The position numbers and the translations under genes were made by a program. Positions 28,035 through 37,785 of a stretch of 64,000 nucleotides of DNA are shown here, piece by piece. A model generated the notes under the pieces. It was not told where the DNA came from and ran no database searches. It saw nothing but the letters and a program-made list of their open reading frames with translations. Origin of the DNA: Hahella sp. KA22 (lineage in GTDB: Bacteria; Pseudomonadota; Gammaproteobacteria; Pseudomonadales; Oleiphilaceae); assembly GCF_004135205.1 (NCBI RefSeq), contig NZ_CP035490.1, positions 6,665,001 to 6,729,000 of the forward strand. Direction: 5' to 3'. The first letter of the stretch is position 1; every line of letters begins with the position of its first letter.

Positions 28035-28513
28035 CAAACTGCTATGTCGGCCTGGGTAGCAACCTAAGCCAGCCTGAGCAACAGCTGCGCCAAGCGCTAA
28101 GCGCATTGGAAGATATACCCGGAGTCCAGTTGTTGCAGGCGTCCAGCCTGTATCGCAGCGCGCCGCTCGGCGCGCCTGACCAGCCCTGGTATGTCAACGC
28201 TGTCGCACAGCTGGAAACCAGCCTGTCCTCCCTCGACCTGTTGCGAGAGCTGCAAACAATCGAAAACAACCAAGGGCGCGTACGCCAGGGCGAACGCTGG
28301 ACTCCCAGAACCCTGGATCTGGATTTGCTGTTATTTGGAGAACAGACCATCAACAGCGAAGAATTGATCGTACCTCACTACGCCATGCATGAGCGTAATT
28401 TCGTTATTTTCCCCCTGGCTGAAATTGCGCCAAACTGCGTTATTCCGGGCATTGGACTGATCTCCGCCCTGCTTGCGACATTGCCGCAGGAAGGCATTGA
28501 GCGTATTCAGTAG
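28031..28513 (+). CDS. folK: 2-amino-4-hydroxy-6-hydroxymethyldihydropteridine pyrophosphokinase (canonical)
   Basis: HPPK of folate synthesis: transfers pyrophosphate from ATP to 6-hydroxymethyl-dihydropterin. 160 aa, with the signature RWTPRTLDLDLLLFG and the N-terminal YVGLGSNL. Translationally coupled to pcnB. A second, more divergent FolK-like gene lies at 31966 beside folB. Confidence 0.95.
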   Translation: MTNCYVGLGSNLSQPEQQLRQALSALEDIPGVQLLQASSLYRSAPLGAPDQPWYVNAVAQLETSLSSLDLLRELQTIENNQGRVRQGERWTPRTLDLDLLLFGEQTINSEELIVPHYAMHERNFVIFPLAEIAPNCVIPGIGLISALLATLPQEGIERIQ

Positions 28514-28600
28514 AGCGAAACGTCGACCCAACGCATCCGGGGCTTTATTCACACCAGGTTTCCATTTAGTCTATTGCCTCCAACAGTACAGGATGATTGC

Positions 28601-29395
28601 ATGTCCATCACTCTGAGCACCCTCCTGGACCTCAAGAAGAAATCCGAAAAGTTCGCGGTAATGACCGCCTATGACGCCACCTTCGCCTACGAAATGGATC
28701 AGGCTGGCGTTGAGGTGATATTGGTCGGCGATTCGCTCGGTATGGTTTTACAGGGTCACGACAGTACGGTTCCAGTTCGCCTGGAAGACATGGTTTACCA
28801 CACGGCGTCAGTCAAACGCGGCGCGCGCAACGCGTTCATCATCGCCGACATGCCTTTTATGAGTTACGGCACGCCGGAACAAGCGATGGCCGGCGCCAAG
28901 CAGCTCATGCAAGCGGGCGCGCATATGGTAAAACTGGAAGGTGGAGCCTGGCTTTGTGACGCCATTGCTCATCTTTCCCGCCAGGGCGTCCCGGTATGCG
29001 CTCATTTGGGACTAACACCGCAATCCGTCAACAAATTCGGCGGGTATAAAGTGCAAGGCAAAGAAGCAAGTCAGGCGCAGGTGATGCTGGACGACGCCAA
29101 GGCATTAGAACAAGCCGGCGCGGACATATTATTGCTGGAGTGCGTGCCCACCAAGCTCGCCAAGCAATTGACGGAAGAAGTCAGCGCGCCAGTCGTCGGT
29201 ATTGGCGCTGGGCCTTACACTGACGGACAAGTGTTGGTTATGCACGATCTTTTAGGAATCGGCGCAGGTAAGAAACCGAAGTTCGTCAAAAACTTCCTTA
29301 CCGGTTCCGATTCTATTCAAGCAGCGTTTAAAGGTTATGTGGAGGCCGTCAAAAGCGGCGCATTTCCGGCGGAGGAGCACAGCTTCAACATATGA
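28601..29395 (+). CDS. panB: 3-methyl-2-oxobutanoate hydroxymethyltransferase
   Basis: First committed step of pantothenate synthesis (ketopantoate from alpha-ketoisovalerate and methylene-THF). 264 aa from ATG 28601, the E. coli length. An upstream in-frame TTG (28574) is not needed. Motifs: [34 protein letters not shown], and the active-site Glu in LLLECVP. Overlaps panC by ATGA. Confidence 0.96.
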   Translation: MSITLSTLLDLKKKSEKFAVMTAYDATFAYEMDQAGVEVILVGDSLGMVLQGHDSTVPVRLEDMVYHTASVKRGARNAFIIADMPFMSYGTPEQAMAGAKQLMQAGAHMVKLEGGAWLCDAIAHLSRQGVPVCAHLGLTPQSVNKFGGYKVQGKEASQAQVMLDDAKALEQAGADILLLECVPTKLAKQLTEEVSAPVVGIGAGPYTDGQVLVMHDLLGIGAGKKPKFVKNFLTGSDSIQAAFKGYVEAVKSGAFPAEEHSFNI

Positions 29396-30243
29396 TCACC
29401 ATCCACAGGGTTAAAGATCTGCGCGCCGCAATCCGGCAGCAGCGTACGCAAGGGAAACGCATTGGACTGGTGCCCACCATGGGCAACCTGCATGCAGGGC
29501 ATGTCAGCCTTGTCAAACAAGCCAAGGAATTGTGCGACTATGTGGTGACGTCCATTTTCGTTAACCCGCTGCAATTCGGGGCAAACGAGGATCTGGACAA
29601 GTATCCGAGAACCCTGGACGCAGATAAAGAAAAGCTGGTCGCCGCCGGCAACCACCTTTTATTCACCCCGGAGGTCAGTCAGCTGTACCCTGAGGGAATA
29701 GAGCGTCACACTAAGGTCATCACGCCAGCGCTGAGCGAGCTTCATTGCGGCGCCAGCCGGCCCGGACACTTTACCGGCGTGACGACCGTCGTATCCATGC
29801 TATTCAATATGGTGCAGCCTGATGTCGCCATATTTGGTGAAAAAGACTTTCAGCAATTGGCGGTCATTCGCAAAATGACCCGCGATCTGTATCTCCCCAT
29901 TGTCATTGAGAGCGGTTCCACCCTCAGGGAAACGGACGGTCTGGCGATGAGTTCCCGCAATGGCTACCTTTCCGCCGAACAACGCCAAACGGCGCCATTG
30001 CTGTACAAGCTCCTGCAGGAAAGTGCGGAGCAGATTGAAAATGGCGACAAGGACTTCGCCGCAATAAGCGCAGAAGCCAACAATAAACTGACAAAAGCCG
30101 GCTTCGTTCCTGACTACTTCAATATTGTGAACAGCGACACTTTGTCTCCGGCGGTCGCCAGTGACAGCGATATCACGATACTTGCAGCGGCCTATCTGGG
30201 AACGACAAGGCTTATCGACAACATCAGCGTACACCTAGGTTGA
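29392..30243 (+). CDS. panC: Pantothenate synthetase
   Basis: ATP-dependent condensation of pantoate and beta-alanine. 283 aa. The HIGH-type motif is in [10 protein letters not shown] (about residues 28-37), and SSRN at the KMSKS-equivalent position (MSSRNGYL). Starts within the panB stop. No panD is in the window, so beta-alanine supply lies elsewhere. Confidence 0.97.
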   Translation: MITIHRVKDLRAAIRQQRTQGKRIGLVPTMGNLHAGHVSLVKQAKELCDYVVTSIFVNPLQFGANEDLDKYPRTLDADKEKLVAAGNHLLFTPEVSQLYPEGIERHTKVITPALSELHCGASRPGHFTGVTTVVSMLFNMVQPDVAIFGEKDFQQLAVIRKMTRDLYLPIVIESGSTLRETDGLAMSSRNGYLSAEQRQTAPLLYKLLQESAEQIENGDKDFAAISAEANNKLTKAGFVPDYFNIVNSDTLSPAVASDSDITILAAAYLGTTRLIDNISVHLG

Positions 30244-30276
30244 TACCCTTCATCAATCCCAAGGAAATTCAAAACA

Positions 30277-31950
30277 ATGCAAGACACGCCTCAAACGCTT
30301 AACGATAAGGCTAGAGAAAGCTGGCGGGCGTTGCAGCAACATGCTGCAAACACCGCCAACGACCATATTCTGGATTACTTTCACCGCGATCCCGCCAGAG
30401 TCCAAAGTTACTCTCTCACCGCTGCGGGACTCACTCTGGACTACTCCAAAAACAGAGCAAACTCCGCTACGTTGGAAAAGCTGGTAAAACTGGCTGAAGA
30501 CGCAGGGATGAAAAAGTCCATCGACGCCATGTTCGCTGGCGAGCCGATCAACCATACAGAAGGTCGCGCGGTACTTCATACCGCACTGCGCAGCAGTTCA
30601 GCTACGCCCGTGCTGGTGGATGGTCAGGATATCAAACCTGAAATTCGCAGTGCCCTGGCGCAAATGGAGCAATTCGTTAGCAAGGTTCACCGTGGCGAAT
30701 GGTTAGGTTACAGCGGCAAGCCGATCAATGATGTCGTCAGTATCGGCATCGGTGGTTCTTATCTGGGGCCTCGTGTTGCTGTAGAAGCACTGCGCCCTTA
30801 CTGGCAGGAAAATATCCGCTGCCACTTCGTCTCCAATGTGGACGGCTCTGACATTGCCTACACCCTGGAGAACCTGAACCCAGAGACAACCTTGTTCATA
30901 GTCCAGTCCAAGTCTTTCACGACTCAGGAGACACTGGCGAACTCCATGACGGCTCGCGAATGGTATTTGCGCGAAGGCGGCTCTGAAGCGGGACTGAGCA
31001 AGCATTTTGTCGCAGTTTCCAGCAACGTGCAGCGCGCCCGCGATTTCGGTATCGATGCGGAAAATGTATTCCCGATGTGGGACTGGGTGGGTGGACGCTA
31101 CTCTTTGTGGTCCGCTATTGGCTTGCCCATTGCGCTGCAGGTGGGCATGAAAGCCTTCAGAGAGTTGCTCGCCGGCGCAGAAGCCATGGATCAGCACTTC
31201 AAAACAGCGCCGCTTGAACAGAATATGCCAGTATTGATGGGCATGCTGGGCATCTGGTATCACAATTTCCTGGGCGCGGACAGCTACGTTATCCTGCCCT
31301 ATGACCAGACGCTTGAGAATCTGCCTGCGCACCTGCAGCAAGTTGATATGGAAAGCAACGGCAAGGGCGTCAACCGCGCAGGCGTTGGCGTCGACTACGC
31401 CACAGGCCCTATTATCTGGGGCGGCGCCGGTACTAATGGCCAGCATGCCTATCACCAGTTACTACACCAAGGCACACGCTGGACCCCAGCGGACTTCATA
31501 CTGCCGCTGAAATCCCACAAGCCCGCCGGGCGTCATCACGCCATGCTTGCCTCCAACTGCTTTGCGCAAAGTCAGGCTTTGATGTGCGGCAAGTCTCTGG
31601 AAAAGGCCCGCCAGGAGCTGCTCGATGGCGGCATGTCATCAGAGCGAGCAGAGGAACTGGCGCCTCATAAAGTGATTCCCGGCAACCGTCCCAGCAACAC
31701 GCTGGTGATGGACGAAATCAACCCGCATACACTCGGCGCGCTGATCGCCCTGTATGAGCAGAAAGTTTTCGTGCAGGGAGTTATCTGGAACTTAAATTCT
31801 TTTGATCAGTGGGGCGTAGAGCTGGGCAAACAACTCAGCGACAGCATATTGCCCATGCTGCTGGACACAGGTGCGTCGACGGATGCGCTAGATCCGTCCA
31901 GCGCGGCGCTGGTGGAGAAATTCCGCAAAGCCAACGGCTCCGGGAGCTAA
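30277..31950 (+). CDS. pgi: Glucose-6-phosphate isomerase
   Basis: Interconverts glucose-6-P and fructose-6-P. 557 aa. Signatures include the sugar-phosphate isomerase motifs SIGIGGSYLGP and DWVGGRYSLWSAIG. The catalytic-base region is in ESNGKGV, with the C-terminal LGALIALYEQ helix. A GGAA ribosome site precedes ATG 30277. Follows panC by 33 nt, as in Pseudomonas. Confidence 0.97.
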   Translation: MQDTPQTLNDKARESWRALQQHAANTANDHILDYFHRDPARVQSYSLTAAGLTLDYSKNRANSATLEKLVKLAEDAGMKKSIDAMFAGEPINHTEGRAVLHTALRSSSATPVLVDGQDIKPEIRSALAQMEQFVSKVHRGEWLGYSGKPINDVVSIGIGGSYLGPRVAVEALRPYWQENIRCHFVSNVDGSDIAYTLENLNPETTLFIVQSKSFTTQETLANSMTAREWYLREGGSEAGLSKHFVAVSSNVQRARDFGIDAENVFPMWDWVGGRYSLWSAIGLPIALQVGMKAFRELLAGAEAMDQHFKTAPLEQNMPVLMGMLGIWYHNFLGADSYVILPYDQTLENLPAHLQQVDMESNGKGVNRAGVGVDYATGPIIWGGAGTNGQHAYHQLLHQGTRWTPADFILPLKSHKPAGRHHAMLASNCFAQSQALMCGKSLEKARQELLDGGMSSERAEELAPHKVIPGNRPSNTLVMDEINPHTLGALIALYEQKVFVQGVIWNLNSFDQWGVELGKQLSDSILPMLLDTGASTDALDPSSAALVEKFRKANGSGS

Positions 31951-31965
31951 CTCTCCCGGATTCCG

Positions 31966-32466
31966 CTAGAAAGTCTGATCGCGCCAACTAAAGGCGACTC
32001 TGTGAAGTTGCTGGGCGCGATCGTACTTTTCCCACAACTCCGCGTAGGAGACGTTCAAGGCAGGGTGACGCTCATTGGGTTCAAGTTCAGCCAAGGGCAG
32101 CAAAACATACGCATTCTCGGTTATTTCACCCCGCGGAAGCGCAATCCCCTCCACTTCCCCCACAACATCCCCATAGGTAAGGATATCGATATCCAGCGTG
32201 CGCCCAGAGTGCTTGGACTCCAACCCCGTACGCCCACTGCTCGCTTCAATCTGCTTCAAGGTGCGCTGCACTGCGCCAACCGACTCATCAGTGTGAAACG
32301 CCGCCACCAAGTTGATGAAGGCGTCGCCGGCGAACCCAATCGCTTCCGACTCATACACCGGCGATAAACGCAGATCCTGAAAATGCGCATCCAACGCGTC
32401 TAGCGCCAGAGCAATATTCTTATCCGGGTCGATATTGCTGCCAATACCAACAACCACCTTAACCAC
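31966..32466 (-). CDS. Second FolK-like pyrophosphokinase, folB-linked
   Basis: HPPK-family protein of 166 aa. N-terminal VVVGIGSNIDPDKNIALAL and GRTLDIDILTYGD match the fold and the metal-binding DIDI pair. However, the canonical RW-x-PRTLDLD context is altered to ...SKHSGRTLDID, and the substrate loop differs from the 28031 FolK. The start is GTG 32466, chosen because GAGGAG lies 9 nt before it. It overlaps the folB 3' end by 8 nt. Pseudomonas also has a folB-linked paralogue here. Whether it is an active HPPK or has another pterin role is uncertain. Confidence 0.85.
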   Translation of the reverse strand: MVKVVVGIGSNIDPDKNIALALDALDAHFQDLRLSPVYESEAIGFAGDAFINLVAAFHTDESVGAVQRTLKQIEASSGRTGLESKHSGRTLDIDILTYGDVVGEVEGIALPRGEITENAYVLLPLAELEPNERHPALNVSYAELWEKYDRAQQLHRVAFSWRDQTF

Positions 32467-32821
32467 TCTTGCGAGCTCCTCTTTCAATTCTTACTCCCAC
32501 GCTACGCGCTTCCGCGACAGCGCCAGGCTTTCGGATCGTCAGACGCAACCAGGGCGCGCCAAACTCTTTCTGCAGCAATTCAGCAAACCGCTCCGCCAAA
32601 GTTTCAATGAGTTGGAAACGACTGGCGGCCGCATATTCACGCAAACGCTCGCTGACGGCTGCATAGTTCAAGGTGAGATCAAGGTTATCCTCACGCGCAG
32701 CGCCAGAAATATCGCAACCCAGCTCGATATCAACAAAAAGCCGTTGTTGATATCCCTTCTCAAATTCGTAAACACCGATTATGGCGTCTACCTGCAAACC
32801 TTCAATAAGTACTGTATCCAT
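32459..32821 (-). CDS. folB: Dihydroneopterin aldolase
   Basis: DHNA to 6-hydroxymethyl-dihydropterin, the step just before FolK. About 120 aa from ATG 32821 (MDTVLIEGLQVDAIIGVYEFEK, the usual N-terminus; an upstream ATG at 32833 adds 4 residues). The catalytic Lys/Tyr region and the C-terminal LRLTIRKPGAV are intact. Overlaps the second folK, giving a two-gene folate operon. Divergent from plsY. Confidence 0.95.
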   Translation of the reverse strand: MDTVLIEGLQVDAIIGVYEFEKGYQQRLFVDIELGCDISGAAREDNLDLTLNYAAVSERLREYAAASRFQLIETLAERFAELLQKEFGAPWLRLTIRKPGAVAEARSVGVRIERGARKSG

Positions 32822-32954
32822 GACACCTAACATACGCCCGTCGTTTATACGCTGGGAAAGAAGCGCTCCCTAGCGACCAAAGGGGTGTAGACAAGCAACC
32901 TCTATTATGGCTCATAATCTACGCAGTCTGATCTATTTTAAGCCGCAGGGGCCC

Positions 32955-33539
32955 ATGGAGCATCCTTTTCAACTTCTCATGGCGACATCCATCGCCTACC
33001 TGCTCGGCTCCATCATGGGGGCCTACTGGGTATGCCGTTACTTCCAGCTCCCCGACCCCACCGAAGCGGGCTCCGGCAATCCTGGCGCGACCAATATTTA
33101 CCGCCTCGGCGGCCCCATTCCCGCCACGCTCACTTTATTCTGGGACGCCGCCAAAGGCGCCGCCGCCGTTTGTATTGCAGCCATGCTGGGACTGTCGCCC
33201 TATGAGCAAGGCGTCACCGCCGTAGCGGCGATTGTCGGCCATATGCTACCGGCTTTTCATCACTTCAAGGGAGGTAAAGGCGTCGCCACCGTGTTGGGAG
33301 CGGGACTGGCGCTGGCCTGGCAAACCACTCTTGCTTTGACGCTGGTATGGACGGCCGTCGTATATTGGAAACGGATCTCGTCCCTTGCCTCTCTGACTGC
33401 GGCAGTTATGGCGCCCTGGGTGGCATGGCGACTTAATCCAGAGCATCTCGCCCTATTCCTCATATTGTCGCTGTTCATCCTGATTCGACACAGAGAGAAC
33501 ATCATCAATCTAGCTAAAGGCAAAGAGCGCTCGCTTTAG
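32955..33539 (+). CDS. plsY: Glycerol-3-phosphate acyltransferase PlsY
   Basis: Acyl-phosphate:G3P acyltransferase of phospholipid synthesis, inner membrane. 194 aa from ATG 32955, behind GCAGGGG; a start at 32907 adds 16 unlikely residues. Loop motifs GSGNPGATNIYRLGG and HHFKGGKGVATVLG are canonical, and about five transmembrane helices are visible. Divergent from folB and convergent with tsaD, the classic ygiH-folB-tsaD locus. Confidence 0.95.
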   Translation: MEHPFQLLMATSIAYLLGSIMGAYWVCRYFQLPDPTEAGSGNPGATNIYRLGGPIPATLTLFWDAAKGAAAVCIAAMLGLSPYEQGVTAVAAIVGHMLPAFHHFKGGKGVATVLGAGLALAWQTTLALTLVWTAVVYWKRISSLASLTAAVMAPWVAWRLNPEHLALFLILSLFILIRHRENIINLAKGKERSL

Positions 33540-33551
33540 TCTCCTGCCGCC

Positions 33552-34583
33552 TTAGCTTCTAATTGAAGGCAATTCCACTAAAGGCCAGCGGGGCGTGGCG
33601 ACAACGCTAAGATCTCCTCGTTGTCCGGCAGCCAGACGCTGATAACCAGCGTAAGCGATCATCGCACCGTTATCCGTACAAAATTCAGGCCGGGCATAAT
33701 ACACCTGCGCTTTTTCGCCCTTGACCATTTGCTGCAGTTTTTCCCGCAGGCGACGATTCGCGCTTACGCCGCCAGCCATGATCAATCGTTTCAACCCTGT
33801 TTGCTTGAGCGCCCTGCGACACTTGATCACCATAGTCTCCACCACGGCCTCCTGAAAGCAGGCGGCGACATCTGCGCGTAAACTATCGTCTGCGCCACCA
33901 CTGGCTTCCGCCTCCTGAAGAGTATTCAGCGTAAACGTCTTAAGTCCGCTGAAACTGAAGTCCAACCCAGGGCGATCCGTCATCGGACGAGGAAATTTAA
34001 ACCGCTGAAGATTCCCCTGCTCCGCCAGCTTAGCGACTTGAGGGCCACCGGGGTAATCCAGACCAAGCATCTTGGCCACTTTATCGAAAGCTTCCCCAGC
34101 AGCATCGTCCACGGATTCCCCTAGCAACTCATATTCGCCAACGCCATCGACTCGCACCAACTGCGTATGACCACCCGATACCAAAAGAGCGACAAAAGGA
34201 AATTCCGGCGGATTTTCTTCCAACATGGGCGCCAGCAAGTGCCCTTCCATATGATGAACGCCAATAGTGGGGATATTCAAAGCGTAAGCCAGCGCCGAGG
34301 CGATGGCGCCTCCCACCATTAATGCGCCAACCAAACCTGGGCCCGCCGTATAAGCAATAGCGTCCACATCACTTTTGCCGACGCCCCCCTGACTTAGCAC
34401 CTCTTCAATCAAAGGAATGACTTTTCGCACATGATCGCGAGAGGCCAGCTCGGGAACGACGCCGCCATAATCCGCATGCAACTTGATCTGACTGTACAAC
34501 GTATGAGCCAACAGTCCACGCTCTCCGTCATACAACGCAATTCCGGTCTCGTCGCAGGATGTTTCTATGCCCAGTACTAACAT
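33552..34583 (-). CDS. tsaD: tRNA N6-threonylcarbamoyladenosine transferase TsaD
   Basis: Transfers threonylcarbamoyl to A37 of ANN-decoding tRNAs with TsaB and TsaE. 343 aa from ATG 34583 ([14 protein letters not shown], the standard N-terminus; the frame opens further upstream at 34628). Metal-binding HxxxH in HHMEGH, and the ASKHA phosphate loops ([22 protein letters not shown]). Its substrates include tRNA-Ile, such as the one at 39818. Divergent from rpsU. Confidence 0.96.
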   Translation of the reverse strand: MLVLGIETSCDETGIALYDGERGLLAHTLYSQIKLHADYGGVVPELASRDHVRKVIPLIEEVLSQGGVGKSDVDAIAYTAGPGLVGALMVGGAIASALAYALNIPTIGVHHMEGHLLAPMLEENPPEFPFVALLVSGGHTQLVRVDGVGEYELLGESVDDAAGEAFDKVAKMLGLDYPGGPQVAKLAEQGNLQRFKFPRPMTDRPGLDFSFSGLKTFTLNTLQEAEASGGADDSLRADVAACFQEAVVETMVIKCRRALKQTGLKRLIMAGGVSANRRLREKLQQMVKGEKAQVYYARPEFCTDNGAMIAYAGYQRLAAGQRGDLSVVATPRWPLVELPSIRS

Positions 34584-34932
34584 GTTGCGTTCCGCCATCA
34601 TCAAATCGCCGCACAGGTCGGCCACCATACTAATCGGGGGGGCTCTTGATTCTCGTCTACGTCAGGACAGTACAATAAAAGCCAGCTAAGCGCCCAAACG
34701 TCTGAGAGCAGCGACCAGCAAGGCCGCTCGCCCAAGCCGGGCATCTTATAGCCATCGTGGCAACTATTCCATTCCAAATCGCTTTTAAATTGAGCGCCGC
34801 TCGCACAGATTTGTTAGAATTTATACAGGCCAACACCTTTACAAGAGCAGCCTAACGGGATTACAATGCGCGCCCTATTTGTGTTGACACAATTTTAACC
34901 AATTCGGTTTTTACAGATCATAGAGAGGGGAT
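34584..34932. promoter_or_regulatory. tsaD-rpsU divergent intergenic region
   Basis: 349 nt without a gene. It should carry the promoters for tsaD and for the rpsU-yqeY-dnaG-rpoD operon. A TTGACA box is at 34884-34889 but no good -10 lies at the right distance. TAGAAT and TTATAC boxes occur around 34815-34828. GAGAGGGG just before 34933 is the rpsU ribosome site. No RNA gene or repeat was recognised. Confidence 0.5.
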
Positions 34933-35148
34933 ATGCCTTCCGTAAAAATTAAAGAGAACGAGCCATTTGACGTTGCCCTGCGCCGCTTTAAGCGTTCATG
35001 CGAAAAGGCAGGAATCCTTTCAGAAGTACGTCGTCGCGAGTTCTACGAGAAGCCGACTTCAGAAAGAAAGCGCAAGTTGGCTGCAGCTGTAAAACGTCAC
35101 GCGAAGAAAGTTCAGCGCGAACAAAGACGTTTCGAGCGCCTGTACTAA
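34933..35148 (+). CDS. rpsU: 30S ribosomal protein S21
   Basis: 71 aa, highly basic, with the typical N-terminus [26 protein letters not shown] and Arg/Lys-rich C-terminus. First gene of the macromolecular synthesis operon, preceded by a strong GAGAGGGG ribosome site. S21 supports start-codon recognition in the 30S subunit. Confidence 0.98.
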   Translation: MPSVKIKENEPFDVALRRFKRSCEKAGILSEVRRREFYEKPTSERKRKLAAAVKRHAKKVQREQRRFERLY

Positions 35149-35167
35149 TCGAATTACGCCCGCGTTG

Positions 35168-35196
35168 ACCTGGTCTTAATACTGTTGAGACCGGGT
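35168..35196 (+). repeat. Hairpin between rpsU and yqeY
   Basis: ACCTGGTCT (35168-35176) pairs with AGACCGGGT (35188-35196), one G-U pair, 11-nt loop. In E. coli an attenuator and a processing site between rpsU and dnaG set their unequal expression. This hairpin, 19 nt after the rpsU stop, could do the same. No U-tract. Confidence 0.5.
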
Positions 35197-35284
35197 TGTT
35201 GGCGTTAATACGACTTTTACAAGTCTCGCATTTTCCAGTTCTAGTACGCTTATATATCCAAATACGGACAGAGACAATTCGATC

Positions 35285-35728
35285 ATGTCATTGAAAGACA
35301 GTTTAACTGAAGCCATGAAATCGGCCATGCGCAGCAAGGAAAAAGACCGCCTTGGAGCCATTCGTTTGATTCTGGCGGACATTAAACGAATCGAAGTGGA
35401 CGAGCGCATTGAAGTTGATGATGCTCGTGTTCTCGAAGTACTGGATAAGATGGCGAAACAACGCAAAGACTCCATCTCTCAATTTTCCGCCGCTGGCCGG
35501 GATGATCTGGTCGCTAAAGAACAGCTTGAGCTGGACGTAATTCAGGGCTTTCTACCTGAAGCGCTCAGCGAAGAAGAACTTGATCAACTTATCCAGACTG
35601 CGGTAAGCGAATCAGGCGCGGAGTCGATACGCGATATGGGCAAGGTAATGGCGGTCCTGAAACCACAAGTTCAGGGACGTGCGGACATGGCGGTCATCGG
35701 ACAAAAAGTTAAAAAAGCTTTGTCCTGA
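35285..35728 (+). CDS. GatB/YqeY domain protein
   Basis: 147-aa cytoplasmic protein of the YqeY family. A helical N-terminal half and a C-terminal tRNA-binding-like domain similar to the tail of GatB (IRDMGKVMAVLKPQVQGRADMAVIGQKVKKAL). It sits between rpsU and dnaG as in Pseudomonas. Proposed tRNA-related role; not established. Confidence 0.9.
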   Translation: MSLKDSLTEAMKSAMRSKEKDRLGAIRLILADIKRIEVDERIEVDDARVLEVLDKMAKQRKDSISQFSAAGRDDLVAKEQLELDVIQGFLPEALSEEELDQLIQTAVSESGAESIRDMGKVMAVLKPQVQGRADMAVIGQKVKKALS

Positions 35729-35859
35729 TCCCTTCTGCGACTATCTTAATCACCCAAACGCTTCTCTATATTACGGCGACCTGTTTCAGGACTTCGCCAG
35801 GTCAGAGTGGTTGCAGGCGTTGCCCTGCAACTAGACTTTCTACTTGATAGATTAAAGTC

Positions 35860-37662
35860 ATGGCCGGTCTGATCCCTCAAGTATTTGTCGATGATTTACT
35901 TTCAAGGGTTGATCTTGCCAGCCTCATCGCTGAGCGGGTGAATCTCAAGAAATCCGGCGCAACCTATCAGGGTCGCTGCCCGTTTCACGACGAAAAGTCT
36001 CCTTCATTTCACGTATACAACGAAAACCACCCTGCGCATTACCACTGCTATGGCTGTGGCGCTCACGGCGACGCCATCAACTTCATCAAAGAAACCGAAC
36101 ATCTTTCCTTTAATGAAGCCGTTGAGCAATTGGCGAAACGTTGCGGCGTGGAAGTCCCTCGCGATAGAGCGGCGGAGCAAAAAGTCAGTCAAAACAAATC
36201 ACTGTATGATGCCTCCTCACATGCAGATGCAGCATTTCGTCAGGCGCTGGGAAGCCATCCGCAACGCGGAGTCGCTCAGGAGTACCTGAAACGTCGAAAT
36301 ATTTCTCCCGAAATGGCTGACTTATACGGCATAGGCTTCGCACCAGCGCAACGCCAGTTTCTTAGTGGCTCCAGCGACCGCAGTCTGGTCAAAGCGCTCA
36401 GCACGCTGCGTTTGGTAATAGAAAAGGAACAGGATCGTTTCGATATGTTCCAAAACCGCCTTATGTTTCCCATCCGGGATACCCGGGGCAGAACCATCGC
36501 TTTCGGTGGTCGTACACTTGGCAATGACCGCAGCAAATACATCAACAGCCCCGAATCTCCTATATTTCACAAGAGCAACGTGCTGTATGGGCTGTGGGAA
36601 GCGCGCAAGCAATCACGCAAGCTTGAACAGCTGATTGTGGTCGAAGGCTATCTTGACGTTATTTCTCTGGCCCAGTTTGGTGTGGTTAATGCTGTCGCCG
36701 CCATGGGAACCGCCACCAACGAGGACAACTTAAGTCACCTGCTTAACACCAGTCAGGATATTGTCTTCTGCTTCGATGGCGACAAAGCCGGTTTGGCGGC
36801 TGCCGACAAGGCGCTTAATAACTTGCTCCCCATGTTTCAGGATGGCTACAAGGTCAGCTTCTTGATTCTTCCGGAAGGTGAGGACCCAGACACATTTGTC
36901 AGGAACGAAGGCGCGGATGCATTCCGCGAGCGCGTCGCCAATGCTACGCCCCTTTCGGAGTATTTTTTCCAGGCCATGAGCAGGGGTCTGGACCTGTCCG
37001 TTGCGGAAAACAAAGGCATACTATCCACCCAGGCCCGCACAGCGCTAAAAGTCATTAATGCGCCAGTCCTAAAGGATGCTCTTTACCAGCGCCTGAATGA
37101 ACTGACGCGCTCTTCCCGCTGGGGAGACCGGCAAGGCAAAAATGGCGGGGAGTGGAAGAAAGGCGACTGGAAAGGCAAAAAAGGCTATTCGTTTCAGAAC
37201 CGAGACGAGCCTCGTGAAGAACCCATCCCGGTGCCCAATCGTATTGCCGCCCGCGCCTGTCTTGGCTTGTACGTCAATCCATCCTGGGCGAAGGAAATCT
37301 CAAATACTCTGAATTATGAGATTACTCAGGACGATGAAAGGGCGTTGACTTACTTTCTGGAGTGGCTGCTTAAGGAAAATATCGAGACAGCGGAAGACCT
37401 ACTTTACCGGTTAGCGGTTGATCCACACCAACAAAGACGTTTCAAAAACCTGTTCAATTCCTTGGAGCATATTTTCGGTGCGGAAGAAATTGAAGCGGGA
37501 GCTCAGGAAAGTTTATTAGTGCTCAAAAGAAAATATTTCGACAGGTCTTTTGACAAAATTCATCAGGATCTTTCAAGAGACCCTAAAAACAAGGAGTTAC
37601 ACGAAAAATTCAGAACAATGTCGAGCGAAAAGATGGCGATGATCGCCACACCGAAATCTTAA
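35860..37662 (+). CDS. dnaG: DNA primase
   Basis: Synthesises RNA primers at the replication fork. 600 aa. The N-terminal CHC2 zinc ribbon has C40, H43, C63 and C66. The TOPRIM core has VVEGYLDV and FDGDKAG. The C-terminal DnaB-binding domain spans about 450-600. A Gly/Lys-rich linker at about 420-445 (GKNGGEWKKGDWKGKKG) is a little longer than in E. coli. Middle gene of the operon with rpsU and rpoD. Confidence 0.97.
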   Translation: MAGLIPQVFVDDLLSRVDLASLIAERVNLKKSGATYQGRCPFHDEKSPSFHVYNENHPAHYHCYGCGAHGDAINFIKETEHLSFNEAVEQLAKRCGVEVPRDRAAEQKVSQNKSLYDASSHADAAFRQALGSHPQRGVAQEYLKRRNISPEMADLYGIGFAPAQRQFLSGSSDRSLVKALSTLRLVIEKEQDRFDMFQNRLMFPIRDTRGRTIAFGGRTLGNDRSKYINSPESPIFHKSNVLYGLWEARKQSRKLEQLIVVEGYLDVISLAQFGVVNAVAAMGTATNEDNLSHLLNTSQDIVFCFDGDKAGLAAADKALNNLLPMFQDGYKVSFLILPEGEDPDTFVRNEGADAFRERVANATPLSEYFFQAMSRGLDLSVAENKGILSTQARTALKVINAPVLKDALYQRLNELTRSSRWGDRQGKNGGEWKKGDWKGKKGYSFQNRDEPREEPIPVPNRIAARACLGLYVNPSWAKEISNTLNYEITQDDERALTYFLEWLLKENIETAEDLLYRLAVDPHQQRRFKNLFNSLEHIFGAEEIEAGAQESLLVLKRKYFDRSFDKIHQDLSRDPKNKELHEKFRTMSSEKMAMIATPKS

Positions 37663-37785
37663 TCTTGTGTGGACTTGAAATTTTTTAAGTCGTCTCCACA
37701 TAGGGTTTCTAGCGCGCAAACAGTATACAGGCTATAATAGCTGTTTGTTTTTCTCCCATTAAGCCACCGAATTCGTAGGGTGACT

